NCBI GenBank assembly: GCA_017444485.1
Contig: JAFSWM010000015.1
Span: forward strand, 20,193 to 84,192
Source of the DNA: Bacteroidaceae bacterium
GTDB lineage: Bacteria > Bacteroidota > Bacteroidia > Bacteroidales > Bacteroidaceae
Reading direction: 5' to 3'
DNA length: 64,000 nt
In this document: positions 25,948-35,634 of the stretch, in pieces
Numbering within the stretch: the first letter of the stretch is position 1
Layout of the letters: every line of letters starts with the position of its first letter
Position numbers and translations under genes: made by a program
The notes under the pieces: model-generated
What the model was told of the DNA's origin: nothing
Database searches by the model: none
What the model saw: the letters and a program-made list of their open reading frames with translations, nothing else

Positions 25948-25977
25948 GCGGGCCGCTCCATGCACGGAGCGGCCCGC
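25948..25977 (+). terminator. Terminator after rpmA
   Basis: A perfect 12-bp GC-rich stem (GCGGGCCGCTCC with its complement) and a 6-nt loop, 22 bp past the rpmA stop. No clear T-run. Confidence 0.65.
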
Positions 25978-25992
25978 TGTCTGATGAAGCCT

Positions 25993-26029
25993 GCAAGCCC
26001 GCCGCCCCATCCAGGAGCGGCGGGCTTGC
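25993..26029. terminator. Second GC-rich hairpin after rpmA
   Basis: GCAAGCCCGCCGC pairs with GCGGCGGGCTTGC across 11 nt. Together with the preceding hairpin it separates the rightward rpmA from the leftward amylase gene and may work in both directions. Confidence 0.5.
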
Positions 26030-26061
26030 GCAATGTTATAGCAACGAGGGTAGGGCCCAGG

Positions 26062-26243
26062 CAAAATGTCCTTGTGCGATGCTCGGCTGCCGCGTTACTT
26101 TTGCAGCACGGGGAGGGAGAAGGATACGCCGCGAACACGCCCCATCCTGAACGGGACTTGTACCAAACTACAACGGACTTCGTCGAAACCATTGGCTTTG
26201 TGGTTCTGACGAAGTCCGATTTTGTTCTGACGAAGTCCGATTT
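26062..26243. repeat. Hairpin-family copy 2 (CGGACTTCG hairpin plus a 21-bp direct repeat)
   Basis: Begins with a CAAAATGTCCTTG word. At 26174-26218 a 17-bp stem (two mismatches) begins CGGACTTCGTC and closes GACGAAGTCCG, with loop ATTGGCTTTGT. The right arm (GTTCTGACGAAGTCCGATTT, 26203-26222) is repeated at 26224-26243. The rest of the 26030-26360 gap holds no recognisable gene. Confidence 0.6.
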
Positions 26244-26360
26244 GGGTTTTCGCACGCCCGAAGGGGCTTTTCTGGCAGGCGTTGCCCTTTTATGCACTGT
26301 TGATGCAGGAAAAGCCGTTGTGCTACTTCTGCATTTTGTCTCCGCCGCGCGGGTGTTGGT

Positions 26361-28031
26361 TCAGAGTTCCAGCACCACGCCGCCGTAGCCCGGTAGTGCC
26401 ACCTGCGTGAGGCCATCGGGAGTGAGGCTGACGCGTTGTGCCTTGCCGGTGAGCAGGTCTTTGGCCTCGCGCGTACCACCTTCTAAGCAGGCAAAGTCGA
26501 AAGCATGGGCCGGTATGCGCACCTCCGCTTCGCGGGGCAGTGCGTCGAAGTTGGCCACGCAGAGCAGCGTGCCCTTTCCTGCAGCCGTGCGCAGGAAGGC
26601 GTATTGCCTCGCTGCGTCGAAGGTCTGCGGGTGGTCAAAGTTCACGTAGGTCAGGTCGTAGAAGCCGCCCTCGCGCACCGTGTCGTGCTGCGTGCAGAGG
26701 CTTGTGATGGCGGCATAGCGGTCGTAGAGTGCACGTTCCTCCTTCTTTAAATAAGTAAGGCCGCGTGCCAGGCGGTTGAGTTTGTCCACCCGCCAGTAGT
26801 CAAAGATGGTGGTTCGTCCGTCCTGCCCGCTAAATCCCTCGGCCTCCATGCCCGTTTCGCCCACTTCCTCGCCAGCATATACCATCACTGCCGCGCGGTT
26901 CATCAGTGCAGCGGTGAAGAAAGCCGGCAGCCCCGCGTCGGCGCGTCCGGCGAAGTAGTCGGAGGCGATGCGCTGTTCGTCGTGGTTCTCAAGGAAATGC
27001 AGCATGCGGTCAGCAATGTCGTCGGTGGCCTGCCAGCAGCGTGTGATGTCGGCAGCCGGACGGTGGCCCTCCACCACGCCGCGCAGCGTGTCGTACAGCC
27101 CCACCTTGTCGTAGAGGTAGTCGAAGCCCCCGCGGTGCAGGTAGTCGCGATAGCGCGAGGGGTCGTACACCTCGGCGATGAACAGCGTGTCGGGATACTG
27201 CTCCTTTACGGCGGCGATGGCATACTCCCAGAAGGCCACGGGCACCATTTCGGCCATGTCGCAACGGAAGGCGTCGGCACCGCGCTCCGCCCAGTGTAGC
27301 AGGATGTGTGTCATCTTCTGCCAGGTGGAGGGCACGGGGTTGAAATGCTCGCGGTGGCCGCTGGCATAGTCCACGCCGTAGTTGAGTTTCACCGTCTCGT
27401 ACCAGTCGTTGCGCGATGGGAAGGCGTGGAAGCAGTCGTTGCCGGTGACGCGGGCGGGGTCTTCTTTGTAGTACGCGCCGGCAGCGAAGTTGTCGGTGTG
27501 CAGCCGCTGCCCGGGGATGTAGTAGAAGTTGTTCTGTGGGGAGAAGGCCTGGGCCAGGTTGTCGTCGGCTCAGAGGTCGCGCACCTCCGGCGGTGCGCAG
27601 ACGCTGCGGTATTGCCGTGCCACGTGGTTGGGCACGAAGTCCATCACTACTTTCAGGCCCGCGCGGTGTGTGCGGCGTATCAGGTCGTCAAACTCCTCGT
27701 GGCGGCGCGCAGGGTCGTCGGCCAGGTCGGGGTCGATGTCGTAGTAGTCGTTGATCGCATAGGGCGAACCGGCACGCCCCTTCACCACGGCGGGATTGTC
27801 TTGCGGTATGCCGAGGGCGGGGTAGGGCGTTTGTGTGGCGTGGCGCAGCAGGCCGGTGTACCAGATGTAGTTGTAGCCAGCGTTTTTGAGGCGTTTCAGC
27901 ACGGCGGGCGTGAAGGCCCACATCTTGCCGCAGCCATTCTCTTCGAGCGTGCCGCCTGGTACATTTGCGCCCGCCTGTCGGTTTCCGAACAGGCGGGGCA
28001 ACACTTGGTAGATGACGGGGCGTGCACTCAT
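26361..28031 (-). pseudogene. Alpha-amylase family (GH13) gene interrupted by one in-frame TGA
   Basis: Read through, this is one GH13 frame of about 556 codons from MSARPVIYQVLPRLFGN. A TGA at 27570-27572 stops it after 153 residues (PPEVRDL-stop), yet the same frame continues as ADDNLAQAFSPQNNFYYIPGQ without any shift and runs to a normal end at 26361. Relatives carry DLG in this place, so GGA to TGA is the simplest change. The downstream part retains the barrel motifs: nucleophile Asp in GADAFRCDMAEMVP, acid Glu in LFIAEVYDPSRY, and FLENHDEQR. Neither half alone should be active. It would have acted on alpha-glucans in the cytoplasm (no signal peptide). Its start overlaps the fabD stop by 4 bp. 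A sequencing error or readthrough cannot be excluded. Confidence 0.82.
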
Positions 28032-28930
28032 GACATCTCGCTGGCGCTGCCGATCGTCACGTCCTCCCCTTTGGCAATTTTTGCAATCATGCCTTGCAGG
28101 GCTTTGCCTGGGCCGCACTCGGTGAATGTCCGTGCGCCGGCGGCCATCATCTGCTGCACTTCGAGCGTCCAGCGCACCGGCGAGGTGAGTTGTGCGATGA
28201 GGTTCGCCTGGATGGTGGCGGGATCGGTCGAGGCTAGGCCGTTCACGTTCTGATAGACGGGGCAGCGCGGCGTGAGGAACTCAGCGGCGGCAATGGCTTC
28301 CTTGAGTTCCTCCTGAGCAGGCTGCATCAGCGGAGAATGGAACGCGCCGCCCACGCTGAGCACGAGGGCGCGCTTGGCGCCGGCCTCCTTGAGCCTTGCG
28401 CAGGCTGCCTCCACGGCCTCTACAGCGCCGCTGATGACAAGTTGTCCAGGGCAGTTGTAGTTGGCCGGCACGACAATGGCCTCGGGGGTGCTCACCTCGG
28501 CGCATACCTGCTCAACGGTGGCGTCGGGCAGGGCGATGATGGCTGCCATGGTGCCAGGGGCGGCTTCGCAGGCCTTCTGCATGGCCTCCGCACGGCGGCT
28601 GACGAGCCTCAGCCCGTCTTCAAAACTCAGTGCGCCGCTGGCGACGAGGGCGGAGAACTCACCGAGCGAGTGTCCGGCCACCATGTCGGGGCGGAAGGCG
28701 TCGCCCAGGCACAGGGCGGTGATCACGCTGTGGAGGAACACGGCGGGCTGAGTCACGCGCGTCTGCTTCAGTTCCTCGTCGGTGCCGCCGAACATGATGT
28801 CGGTGATGGAGAAACCGAGGATGTCGTTGGCGCGGTCGAAGTGTGCCTTAGCCACAGGGTGCTTGTCGTACAAGTCCTTGCCCATTCCTACAAACTGTGC
28901 CCCTTGTCCAGGGAATACGTATGCGTTCAT
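28028..28930 (-). CDS. fabD: Malonyl-CoA:ACP transacylase
   Basis: 300 residues from MNAYVFPGQGAQFVGMG; the longer start at 29029 lies beyond the promoter box and was rejected. Active-site serine in GHSLGEFSALVASGALSF and the histidine in GGAFHSPLM are present. Transfers malonyl groups to ACP for fatty-acid synthesis. The gene overlaps the amylase start (ATGA), so the two are one transcript, which is an unusual pairing in function. Confidence 0.95.
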   Translation of the reverse strand: MNAYVFPGQGAQFVGMGKDLYDKHPVAKAHFDRANDILGFSITDIMFGGTDEELKQTRVTQPAVFLHSVITALCLGDAFRPDMVAGHSLGEFSALVASGALSFEDGLRLVSRRAEAMQKACEAAPGTMAAIIALPDATVEQVCAEVSTPEAIVVPANYNCPGQLVISGAVEAVEAACARLKEAGAKRALVLSVGGAFHSPLMQPAQEELKEAIAAAEFLTPRCPVYQNVNGLASTDPATIQANLIAQLTSPVRWTLEVQQMMAAGARTFTECGPGKALQGMIAKIAKGEDVTIGSASEMS

Positions 28931-28964
28931 TGTTGTTGGTGTGTTGGTGTTAATGATTTCAGCG

Positions 28965-28972
28965 CAAAGGTA
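28965..28972 (-). promoter_or_regulatory. Bacteroidota -7 box upstream of fabD
   Basis: TACCTTTG on the minus strand, 35 bp before the fabD ATG at 28930, in the divergent 174-bp gap with lon. Confidence 0.6.
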
Positions 28973-29104
28973 ATGCATGCGTGCCTCTTTTGTGCGACCA
29001 CGGGCGCAGTTTTTGCGTTTCAGGGGCAACGGGAACGCCCAAAACCGAGGCGGGCGTGAAAAAAGCGGCGATAATCAAGGGGAAAATCGTATTTTCGCGC
29101 CGCA

Positions 29105-31573
29105 ATGATGAAACTTGAAGACAACACACAAAGCCCTTTCTCGCTCGTCACCGACTTCGATGGCGATATCCGCGAGATGTTTAAGCCCAATATCGGCGCC
29201 ACACTGCCCATACTGCCCGTGCGTGGCCTGGTGCTTTACCCCGGAATGTTTGCCCCCATCAGCGTGAACCGCCAGAGTTCCGTGCTCTTGCTTGAACAGG
29301 CGCGTGAGACGGATGGCTTCTTCGGCGTGGTGCCACAACTCAACGCCGATAAGGAGAACCCCGTCCCCAGCGACCTTCACGACGTGGGCGTTGTGGCCAA
29401 GGTGGTGCGCTCGATCGACATGGGGCCCCTGGGCAACACCACCATTCTGCACGGCTACGGGCGTTTCGCCATGGGTGCACCCACCAAGCGCACGCCTTTC
29501 CTGCGTGCCCGCGTCAGCCTCCTCGAGGAAATACTCCCCGAGGCAGAAGACAAGGAGTGGCAAGCCCTGGTGGAGGCCTGCCGCGACAACACCGTGAAAC
29601 TCATTGAGGCCAGCGACATGATACCAGGCAGTGCGGCCTTTGCCCTACGGGGAATAAACAACCCCGTAGCGATGATCAACTTCATCTGTACTAACCTGCC
29701 CTTCCCTGTACCCGAGAAGGTGAAACTGCTCTCCGAGGGCGACATGGTGAAACGCGCCACAGGGCTGCTCGCCATCCTCAACCGCGAACTCCAGTACGCA
29801 CAACTCAAGCAGCAGATCACCAACAAGACGCGCGAAGACCTTGACAAACAGCACAAGGAGTACTTCCTGCGCCAGCAGATACAGAGCATCCAGAGCGAAC
29901 TCGGCAACGACACCGAGGGGCACGATGCCGCCGCGCTGCGAGAGCAAGCCAAGGACCTGCCCATGCCCGACAGCGTGCGAGAAGCCTTCGACAAGGAACT
30001 CGCACGCCTCGAAAGGATGAACTCGCAGTACCCTGACTACACCACCCAACTCACTTATCTTGAGACCATCGTAGGGCTGCCCTGGGGCAAACGCACCGAG
30101 GACTCCCACGACATTCCTGCTGCCGCCCGCATCCTCGACCGCGACCACTACGGCATGGAGCGCGTCAAGGAGCGCATCCTCGAATACCTCGCCGCCCTTG
30201 CTTATAGCCGCGAAGTCAAGTCGCCGATAGTCTGCCTCGTAGGGCCTCCGGGTGTCGGCAAGACGTCGCTTGGCAAGAGCATCGCCGAGTCGCTGGGGCG
30301 CCAATATGTCCGCGTCTCGCTCGGTGGCGTGCACGACGAGGCCGAGATACGCGGGCACCGCCGCACCTATGTAGGCGCCTTGCCCGGACGTATCATTCGC
30401 AACATCGTTAAGGCCGGTACCGAAAACCCCGTCTTCGTGCTCGACGAAATCGATAAACTCAGCGGTGGCGGCAGTTGGAACGGCGACCCACAGGCCGCTC
30501 TGCTCGAGGTGCTTGATCCCGAACAGAACAACGCTTTCCACGACAATTTTCTCGACATCGACTACGACCTCTCCGGCGTGCTCTTCATCGCCACGGCCAA
30601 CAGTCTGGCCGGCATCCCCGCCGCGTTGCTTGACCGTATGGAAGTCATCAACGTGGAGGGCTACCTCACCGAAGAGAAACGCGAAATAGCCCTGCGCCAC
30701 TTGCTGCCCAGGCACCTTCATCAGTACAAAGACGAAATCGCAAAGCGCGTGAGCCTGCCGCCCAAGACGCTCGAATACGTCATAGAGAAGTACACCCGCG
30801 AGAGTGGCGTGCGCGGCTTGGAAAAACAGATAGAAAAGATATTGCGTAAGGCTGCCTACAGCGTGGCATTCGACGACGGCAACTTGCCCAAGCGCGGCGG
30901 CCTGCGCCCCACGCACATCGAGAAATTGCTCGGCAAGCCGCCCTACAACCGCGACAAATACCAGGGCAACGACTTCGCCGGTGTGGTCACCGGACTGGCT
31001 TGGACGAGCGTGGGCGGCGAGATTCTCTTCATAGAGACCGGCCTCACACGCAGCAAACAGCCCAATCTCACCCTCACCGGCAACCTCGGCGATGTGATGA
31101 AGGAAAGCGCTGTCATCGCCCTTGAATATGTGAAGGCCCACGCAGCAGACTTCGGTGCCGATCCCGCAGTGTTCGACGACTGGGCCGTCCACGTTCATGT
31201 TCCTGAGGGCGCCACGCCCAAGGACGGACCCTCTGCCGGCATCACCATCGCCACCAGCATAGCCAGTGCGCTCACACAGCGCAAGGTGCGGCCCCGCACC
31301 GCCATGACCGGCGAAATCACGTTGCGCGGGAAGGTGCTTCCCGTGGGTGGCATCAAGGAGAAAATCCTCGCTGCCAAACGTGCAGGAATTACCGACATCG
31401 TCATCAGTAAGGAGAACCGCAAAGACATCGAAGAGATTCAGCCACGCTATCTGGATGGTCTGAACTTCCATTTCGTAGATACCGCCGACGAAGTACTGAA
31501 ATTCGCCCTGCTCAAGGAGAAAGTGGCCAGGCCGTTGCAGTTTGCCACCAGCAAAGAAAAGATCGAGGCTTGA
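29105..31573 (+). CDS. lon: ATP-dependent protease Lon
   Basis: 822 residues. N-terminal substrate-recognition domain ([18 protein letters not shown]), AAA+ domain with Walker [14 protein letters not shown] and Walker [12 protein letters not shown], then the serine-lysine protease domain ([14 protein letters not shown] with catalytic Ser; [20 protein letters not shown] with catalytic Lys). It degrades damaged and regulatory proteins in the cytoplasm. ATG ATG at the start leaves two options 3 bp apart. The only near-consensus -7 box (TATTTTCG, 29090-29097) is just 8 bp upstream, which would give a nearly leaderless mRNA; another promoter may exist. Confidence 0.96.
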   Translation: MMKLEDNTQSPFSLVTDFDGDIREMFKPNIGATLPILPVRGLVLYPGMFAPISVNRQSSVLLLEQARETDGFFGVVPQLNADKENPVPSDLHDVGVVAKVVRSIDMGPLGNTTILHGYGRFAMGAPTKRTPFLRARVSLLEEILPEAEDKEWQALVEACRDNTVKLIEASDMIPGSAAFALRGINNPVAMINFICTNLPFPVPEKVKLLSEGDMVKRATGLLAILNRELQYAQLKQQITNKTREDLDKQHKEYFLRQQIQSIQSELGNDTEGHDAAALREQAKDLPMPDSVREAFDKELARLERMNSQYPDYTTQLTYLETIVGLPWGKRTEDSHDIPAAARILDRDHYGMERVKERILEYLAALAYSREVKSPIVCLVGPPGVGKTSLGKSIAESLGRQYVRVSLGGVHDEAEIRGHRRTYVGALPGRIIRNIVKAGTENPVFVLDEIDKLSGGGSWNGDPQAALLEVLDPEQNNAFHDNFLDIDYDLSGVLFIATANSLAGIPAALLDRMEVINVEGYLTEEKREIALRHLLPRHLHQYKDEIAKRVSLPPKTLEYVIEKYTRESGVRGLEKQIEKILRKAAYSVAFDDGNLPKRGGLRPTHIEKLLGKPPYNRDKYQGNDFAGVVTGLAWTSVGGEILFIETGLTRSKQPNLTLTGNLGDVMKESAVIALEYVKAHAADFGADPAVFDDWAVHVHVPEGATPKDGPSAGITIATSIASALTQRKVRPRTAMTGEITLRGKVLPVGGIKEKILAAKRAGITDIVISKENRKDIEEIQPRYLDGLNFHFVDTADEVLKFALLKEKVARPLQFATSKEKIEA

Positions 31574-31644
31574 GTCGGACCGACAGCCAAGTAAGTGGCC
31601 TGCAAACGGGCTCTCCTTCCAACTCTTTCAAATGAACAAAGTAC

Positions 31645-32775
31645 ATGTGCTACACGCTTGAGTGCACCGACCCTCGCACAGCCGCCCGCGCTGGTGTGCT
31701 ACACACCGCGCATGGTGACATTCGCACCCCTATCTTCATGCCGGTGGGCACGGTGGGCAGTGTCAAAGGCGTGCATTTCCGCGAACTGCGCGAGGAGGTA
31801 CAGGCGCAGATCATACTCGGCAACACCTACCACCTCTACCTACGCCCCGGCACCGAGGTGCTTAAGGCAGCCGGCGGGCTACACCGCTTCATCGGTTGGG
31901 ACAGACCGATACTCACCGACAGTGGCGGCTTCCAGGTGTTTTCGCTCACTGGCATACGCAAACTCAAGGAGCAGGGTTGCGAGTTTCGCTCGCACATTGA
32001 CGGGAGTAAGCACCTCTTTACCCCCGAGAACGTCATCGACACCCAGCGTGCCATCGGCGCAGACATCATGATGGCCTTCGACGAATGCCCGCCAGGCACC
32101 GCCGATCGCAGTTATGCCCGTAAGTCGCTCGACCTCACACACCGCTGGCTGGAACGCTGCTGGCGGCAGTACGAGGGCACGGAATCGCTCTACGGATACC
32201 ACCAAAGCCTATTCCCTATCGTGCAGGGCTGCGTGTATCCCGACCTGCGGCGCGAGAGTGCCGAGTTTGTGAGCCGCTTCCCCGCCGACGGGTATGCCAT
32301 AGGTGGCTTGGCCGTGGGCGAACCTACGGAGCAGATGTATGAGATGATTGAGGTGGTCAATGCCGTGTTGCCCGCCGACCGCCCGCGCTACCTCATGGGA
32401 GTGGGCACACCGCTCAACCTGCTTGAAGCCATCGAGCGCGGCGTGGATATGTTCGACTGCGTGATGCCTACTCGCAACGGGCGCAATGCCATGCTCTTCA
32501 CTGCCAACGGTGTGATGAACCTGCGCAATGCGAAGTGGGCCACCGACTTCTCGCCCCTTGAGGCAGGCGGGGCCTGCTCGCTCGACGAGGTCACCACACG
32601 CGCCTACCTACACCACCTCTTCAAGGCTGGCGAACTGCTCGCCTTGCAGATAGCCAGTATCCACAACCTGGCGTTCTATCTGCGCCTCGTCGGTGAAGCC
32701 CGAAAGCATATCCTCGCGGGCGACTTCGTGGAGTGGAAACGCGAGACCGCCGAACGTGTCAGCCGTAGGCTCTGA
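31645..32775 (+). CDS. tgt: Queuine tRNA-ribosyltransferase, lacking the usual zinc cysteines
   Basis: 376 residues, normal length. Catalytic core is intact: ILTDSGGFQVFSL (first Asp), GGLAVGEP, RYLMGVGTPLNLLEAIERGVDMFDCVMPTRNGRNA (nucleophile Asp). It swaps guanine 34 of GUN-anticodon tRNAs for a queuosine precursor. The zinc site is unusual: canonical bacterial enzymes have C-x-C-x2-C before R-A-Y-L-H-H-L, but here this stretch is GGACSLDEVTTRAYLHHL, with one Cys left, while the later I-H-N histidine is kept. lon-tgt-lptG is a common Bacteroidota order. Confidence 0.93.
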   Translation: MCYTLECTDPRTAARAGVLHTAHGDIRTPIFMPVGTVGSVKGVHFRELREEVQAQIILGNTYHLYLRPGTEVLKAAGGLHRFIGWDRPILTDSGGFQVFSLTGIRKLKEQGCEFRSHIDGSKHLFTPENVIDTQRAIGADIMMAFDECPPGTADRSYARKSLDLTHRWLERCWRQYEGTESLYGYHQSLFPIVQGCVYPDLRRESAEFVSRFPADGYAIGGLAVGEPTEQMYEMIEVVNAVLPADRPRYLMGVGTPLNLLEAIERGVDMFDCVMPTRNGRNAMLFTANGVMNLRNAKWATDFSPLEAGGACSLDEVTTRAYLHHLFKAGELLALQIASIHNLAFYLRLVGEARKHILAGDFVEWKRETAERVSRRL

Positions 32776-32815
32776 AACCATACAACAACGTGCTGAATAC
32801 AGCCTCCCTTCCCCG

Positions 32816-34000
32816 ATGAAGATTCCCTCGTTCAAAATGCCCCGTCTCCTCACGCGCCTTCTGCAGAAAGCGCGCAAGATGACGCTGCGCCGCTTGTGGG
32901 AACTCCTTGGTCTGAAGATACTCGACCGTTATATCATCGGGAAGTTCATCGGCACCTACATTTTCTTGTTGCTGATCATCATTGCCATCAGCATCGTCAT
33001 TGACATCAACGAGAAACTCGACAAGATATCGGCCTCGCACGCCCCGCTGAAAAGTGTGGTGATGGACTACTACCTGAACTTCGTGCCATACTTCACCAAC
33101 CTGTTCAGTCCGCTCTTCGTCTTCATTGCCGTCATCTTCTTCACCTCCAAACTGGCCGACGGCAGCGAGATCATCGCTATGAAGAGCACGGGCATGAGTT
33201 TCCGCCGCTTGCTGCGCCCCTACATGATTTCGGCCTCGCTCATCGCCGTGACCACCCTGCTGCTGGGCCTCTACGTCATCCCGCGTGGCAACGTGGCACG
33301 CGTGAACTTCGAGAACACCTATGTGAAACGCAAGAAGGTGACCACCGCTGAGAACATACAACTGCAGGTGGACAAAGGCGTGGTGGCGTTTCTCCAGCAT
33401 TTCGACAGCGAGACCAAGAGCGGCTACGGCTTCTCCCTGGACAAGTTTAAGGACAAGAAACTCGTCTCCCACCTCACTGCCCAGCAGGTGCAGTACGACA
33501 CACTCTCGGCCCACCGCTACCACTGGACGCTGCGCTCGGTGCAGGTGCGCACCTTCAACGGTATGCGCGAGAAGGTGGAATACCACGAGTCGCTCGACAG
33601 CACCATCACCATGGAGCCCGCCGACCTGGTGAACACACGCAACCAGCAGGAGACGATGACGTCGCCCGAACTGCGCCGCTACATCAGCCGCCAGAGGGAA
33701 CGCGGCGCGGCAGGATTGCAGGCCTTCGAGGTGGAGTACCACAAACGCTTCGCCATGCCCTTTGCCGCATTCATCCTGACGCTCATCGGCGTGTCGCTCA
33801 GCAGCGAGAAACGCAAGGGCGGTGGCATGGGTACCAGCATCGGTGTGGGCCTCGCACTGAGTTTCTCTTACATCCTGTTCCAGACGGTATCTGCCTCGTT
33901 CGCGGTGAATGGCGGATGGCCGCCCATGCTCGCGGCATGGATTCCCAATATCCTCTTCGCGGCCATCGCCTTTGTGCTCTATCGGCGCACGCCGCAATAA
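32816..34000 (+). CDS. LptF/LptG family lipopolysaccharide transport permease
   Basis: About 394 residues from MKIPSFKMPRLL; other in-frame ATGs lie at 32693 (inside tgt) and 32837, so the exact start is open. YjgP/YjgQ family: a first membrane segment (YIIGKFIGTYIFLLLIIIAISIVI-type), short second and third segments (YFTNLFSPLFVFIAVIFFTSKLADGSEIIAMKSTG; RPYMISASLIAVTTLLLGLYV), a periplasmic beta-jellyroll domain (about 150-300) and three C-terminal segments. It helps extract LPS from the inner membrane with LptB. It lies 40 bp after tgt. Confidence 0.9.
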   Translation: MKIPSFKMPRLLTRLLQKARKMTLRRLWELLGLKILDRYIIGKFIGTYIFLLLIIIAISIVIDINEKLDKISASHAPLKSVVMDYYLNFVPYFTNLFSPLFVFIAVIFFTSKLADGSEIIAMKSTGMSFRRLLRPYMISASLIAVTTLLLGLYVIPRGNVARVNFENTYVKRKKVTTAENIQLQVDKGVVAFLQHFDSETKSGYGFSLDKFKDKKLVSHLTAQQVQYDTLSAHRYHWTLRSVQVRTFNGMREKVEYHESLDSTITMEPADLVNTRNQQETMTSPELRRYISRQRERGAAGLQAFEVEYHKRFAMPFAAFILTLIGVSLSSEKRKGGGMGTSIGVGLALSFSYILFQTVSASFAVNGGWPPMLAAWIPNILFAAIAFVLYRRTPQ

Positions 34001-34033
34001 TCCTCTCCTTTCGTTTACAAAGAAAAGAAGATC

Positions 34034-35278
34034 ATGCTATTTGAAGACCTTCCCCTTTCTGAAGATATACTCGACGCGCTCTATGACATGCACTTCGAGG
34101 AGTGCACACCCGTGCAGGAGCAGTGCATACCGCCCCTGCTCGAGGGACGCGACGTGATCGGCATCGCACAGACCGGCACGGGGAAGACCGCCGCCTACCT
34201 CCTCCCGCTGCTCACCCTGCTCGAGCGTGAGAACCACCCTGGCGACGCAGTGAACATCCTCGTCATGGCTCCTACACGCGAACTCGCACGGCAGATCGAC
34301 CAAGCCCTTGAAGGCTTTGGCTACTACATGAAGCCGCGCGGCGTGGCCATCTACGGCGGCAACGACGGCATACGCTATGAGGCCGAGCGCCGAGCACTCT
34401 CGCAGGGAGCCGACATCGTCATAGCCACCCCCGGACGTCTGCTCACACACATCGACCTCGGCACGCTCGACCTCTCGCGCACCACACACCTGGTACTCGA
34501 TGAGGCTGACCGCATGCTCGACATGGGGTTCTCCGACGACATTCTGCGCATCGTGGCCCAGATGCCGCCCAAGGAGAAGCGTCAGACCGTGCTCTTCTCT
34601 GCCACCATGCCCGACAAGATCACTGCGCTGGCCAAGACCATCATGCACCGCCCCGTCGAGGTGCGTATCGCCGTGAGCAAACCCGCCGAGAAGATTGCCC
34701 AGAGCGTGTACCTCTGCCGCGAGGGCGACAAGGACTATATCCTGCGCCGCATCTTCGAGCAGAAACGCCCCAAACGCGTCATCCTCTTTGCTTCCAAGAA
34801 AACCAAGGCCAAGGAACTCCACATCCTGCTCAAGCGTGCCGGCTTCAACGTGGAGGCTATGCACAGCGACCTCGACCAGCCCGAGCGCGAACAAGTGATG
34901 CTGCGCTTCAAGGCCGGACAGACCGACATCCTTGCAGCCACCGACATCGTCTCGCGCGGTATTGACATCGACGACGTCTCTATGGTGGTGAACTACGACT
35001 GCCCGCGCGACCCCGAGGACTACGTGCACCGCATAGGACGCACCGCACGTGCTGGGCGCGACGGCCAGGCCCTCACCCTGGTGGGCGAGCGCGACATGCC
35101 CCTGCTTCAAAAGATTGAGCGCCTGCTTGAGGAGAAAGTGCCACGCGCCGAACTGCCCGACGGCCTCCGCCCACCCACAAGCGGTGAGATAGCCCGTGCC
35201 AAGGACAATGCTCGTGGCCGAGGTGCCCGCCGCGGTGGACACCGCAGACGGGGTAGGGGGAGGCCACGGAAAGCGTAA
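34034..35278 (+). CDS. DEAD-box RNA helicase (RhlE-like)
   Basis: 414 residues with the full motif set: Q motif (CTPVQEQCIPPLL), motif I AQTGTGKTAAY, Ia PTRELARQI, Ib TPGRLL, II DEAD (VLDEADRMLDMGF), III SAT, V/VI ATDIVSRGIDIDDVSMVVNYDCP and YVHRIGRTARAGR. The C-terminus is short, arginine/glycine-rich and basic (GRGARRGG then RGRPRKA), likely for RNA binding. Roles in ribosome assembly or RNA decay are by family. A heptamer-bordered repeat element starts 3 bp after its stop. Confidence 0.94.
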   Translation: MLFEDLPLSEDILDALYDMHFEECTPVQEQCIPPLLEGRDVIGIAQTGTGKTAAYLLPLLTLLERENHPGDAVNILVMAPTRELARQIDQALEGFGYYMKPRGVAIYGGNDGIRYEAERRALSQGADIVIATPGRLLTHIDLGTLDLSRTTHLVLDEADRMLDMGFSDDILRIVAQMPPKEKRQTVLFSATMPDKITALAKTIMHRPVEVRIAVSKPAEKIAQSVYLCREGDKDYILRRIFEQKRPKRVILFASKKTKAKELHILLKRAGFNVEAMHSDLDQPEREQVMLRFKAGQTDILAATDIVSRGIDIDDVSMVVNYDCPRDPEDYVHRIGRTARAGRDGQALTLVGERDMPLLQKIERLLEEKVPRAELPDGLRPPTSGEIARAKDNARGRGARRGGHRRRGRGRPRKA

Positions 35279-35281
35279 GCC

Positions 35282-35519
35282 ATTGACCGTTGACCATTGA
35301 CCATTGACCATTGACCATCGTCAGCCCGCCTATTGCAAGAGTTGGGAGCGCGGGCGTCCCCGCCCGCCGAAGCGCTGAAAGCATAACCCGCCGAAGCGCT
35401 GAAAGCAAAACGAAGAGCGTTTCTGCGGGCGAGACGCCCGCGCTCTCATGAATGCAACACCGGCCATAGTGTTTTGCTAATGTTCAACGGTCAATGAAAA
35501 GAAATGTTCAATGTTCAAT
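35282..35519 (+). repeat. Heptamer-bordered intergenic element, copy A (complete)
   Basis: Starts 3 bp after the helicase stop with five tandem heptamers (ATTGACC/GTTGACC, 35282-35316). A GC-rich core follows with GGGAGCGCGGGCGTCCCCGC and, inverted, GACGCCCGCGCTC, and two short repeats CCGCCGAAGCGCTGAAAGCA. It ends in inverted heptamers (GTTCAAC, GGTCAAT at 35482-35495; GTTCAAT twice at 35506-35519). The 356-bp gap holds no gene; the next promoter is at 35599. Confidence 0.8.
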
Positions 35520-35598
35520 GAACAACGTTCCCGCGGTGTTTGTTAAAGAAATTTAAGAGAAAAGACACAGCGACGTTGGCGGGATGCCGCGCAAATCG

Positions 35599-35606
35599 TA
35601 CTTTTG
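35599..35606 (+). promoter_or_regulatory. Bacteroidota -7 box for the glycogen operon
   Basis: TACTTTTG, 29 bp before the ATG at 35635. Confidence 0.6.
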
Positions 35607-35634
35607 CCGCCAAATAACAAGAAACGGCCTCAGA

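Noticed and set aside
27560-27580. TGA in the amylase gene as selenocysteine or programmed readthrough
   Set aside because: GH13 enzymes are not selenoproteins, homologues are recalled to have glycine here, and I saw no selenocysteine-insertion-like hairpin right after the codon. A nonsense mutation is simpler.
35100-35311. Short frames giving MVNGQWS-type heptapeptide repeats at heptamer arrays (also near 39900, 47400, 63700-63850)
   Set aside because: A 7-bp tandem repeat always yields a 7-residue repeat in every open frame. They have no start context and lie in non-coding elements; such predicted proteins are artefacts.
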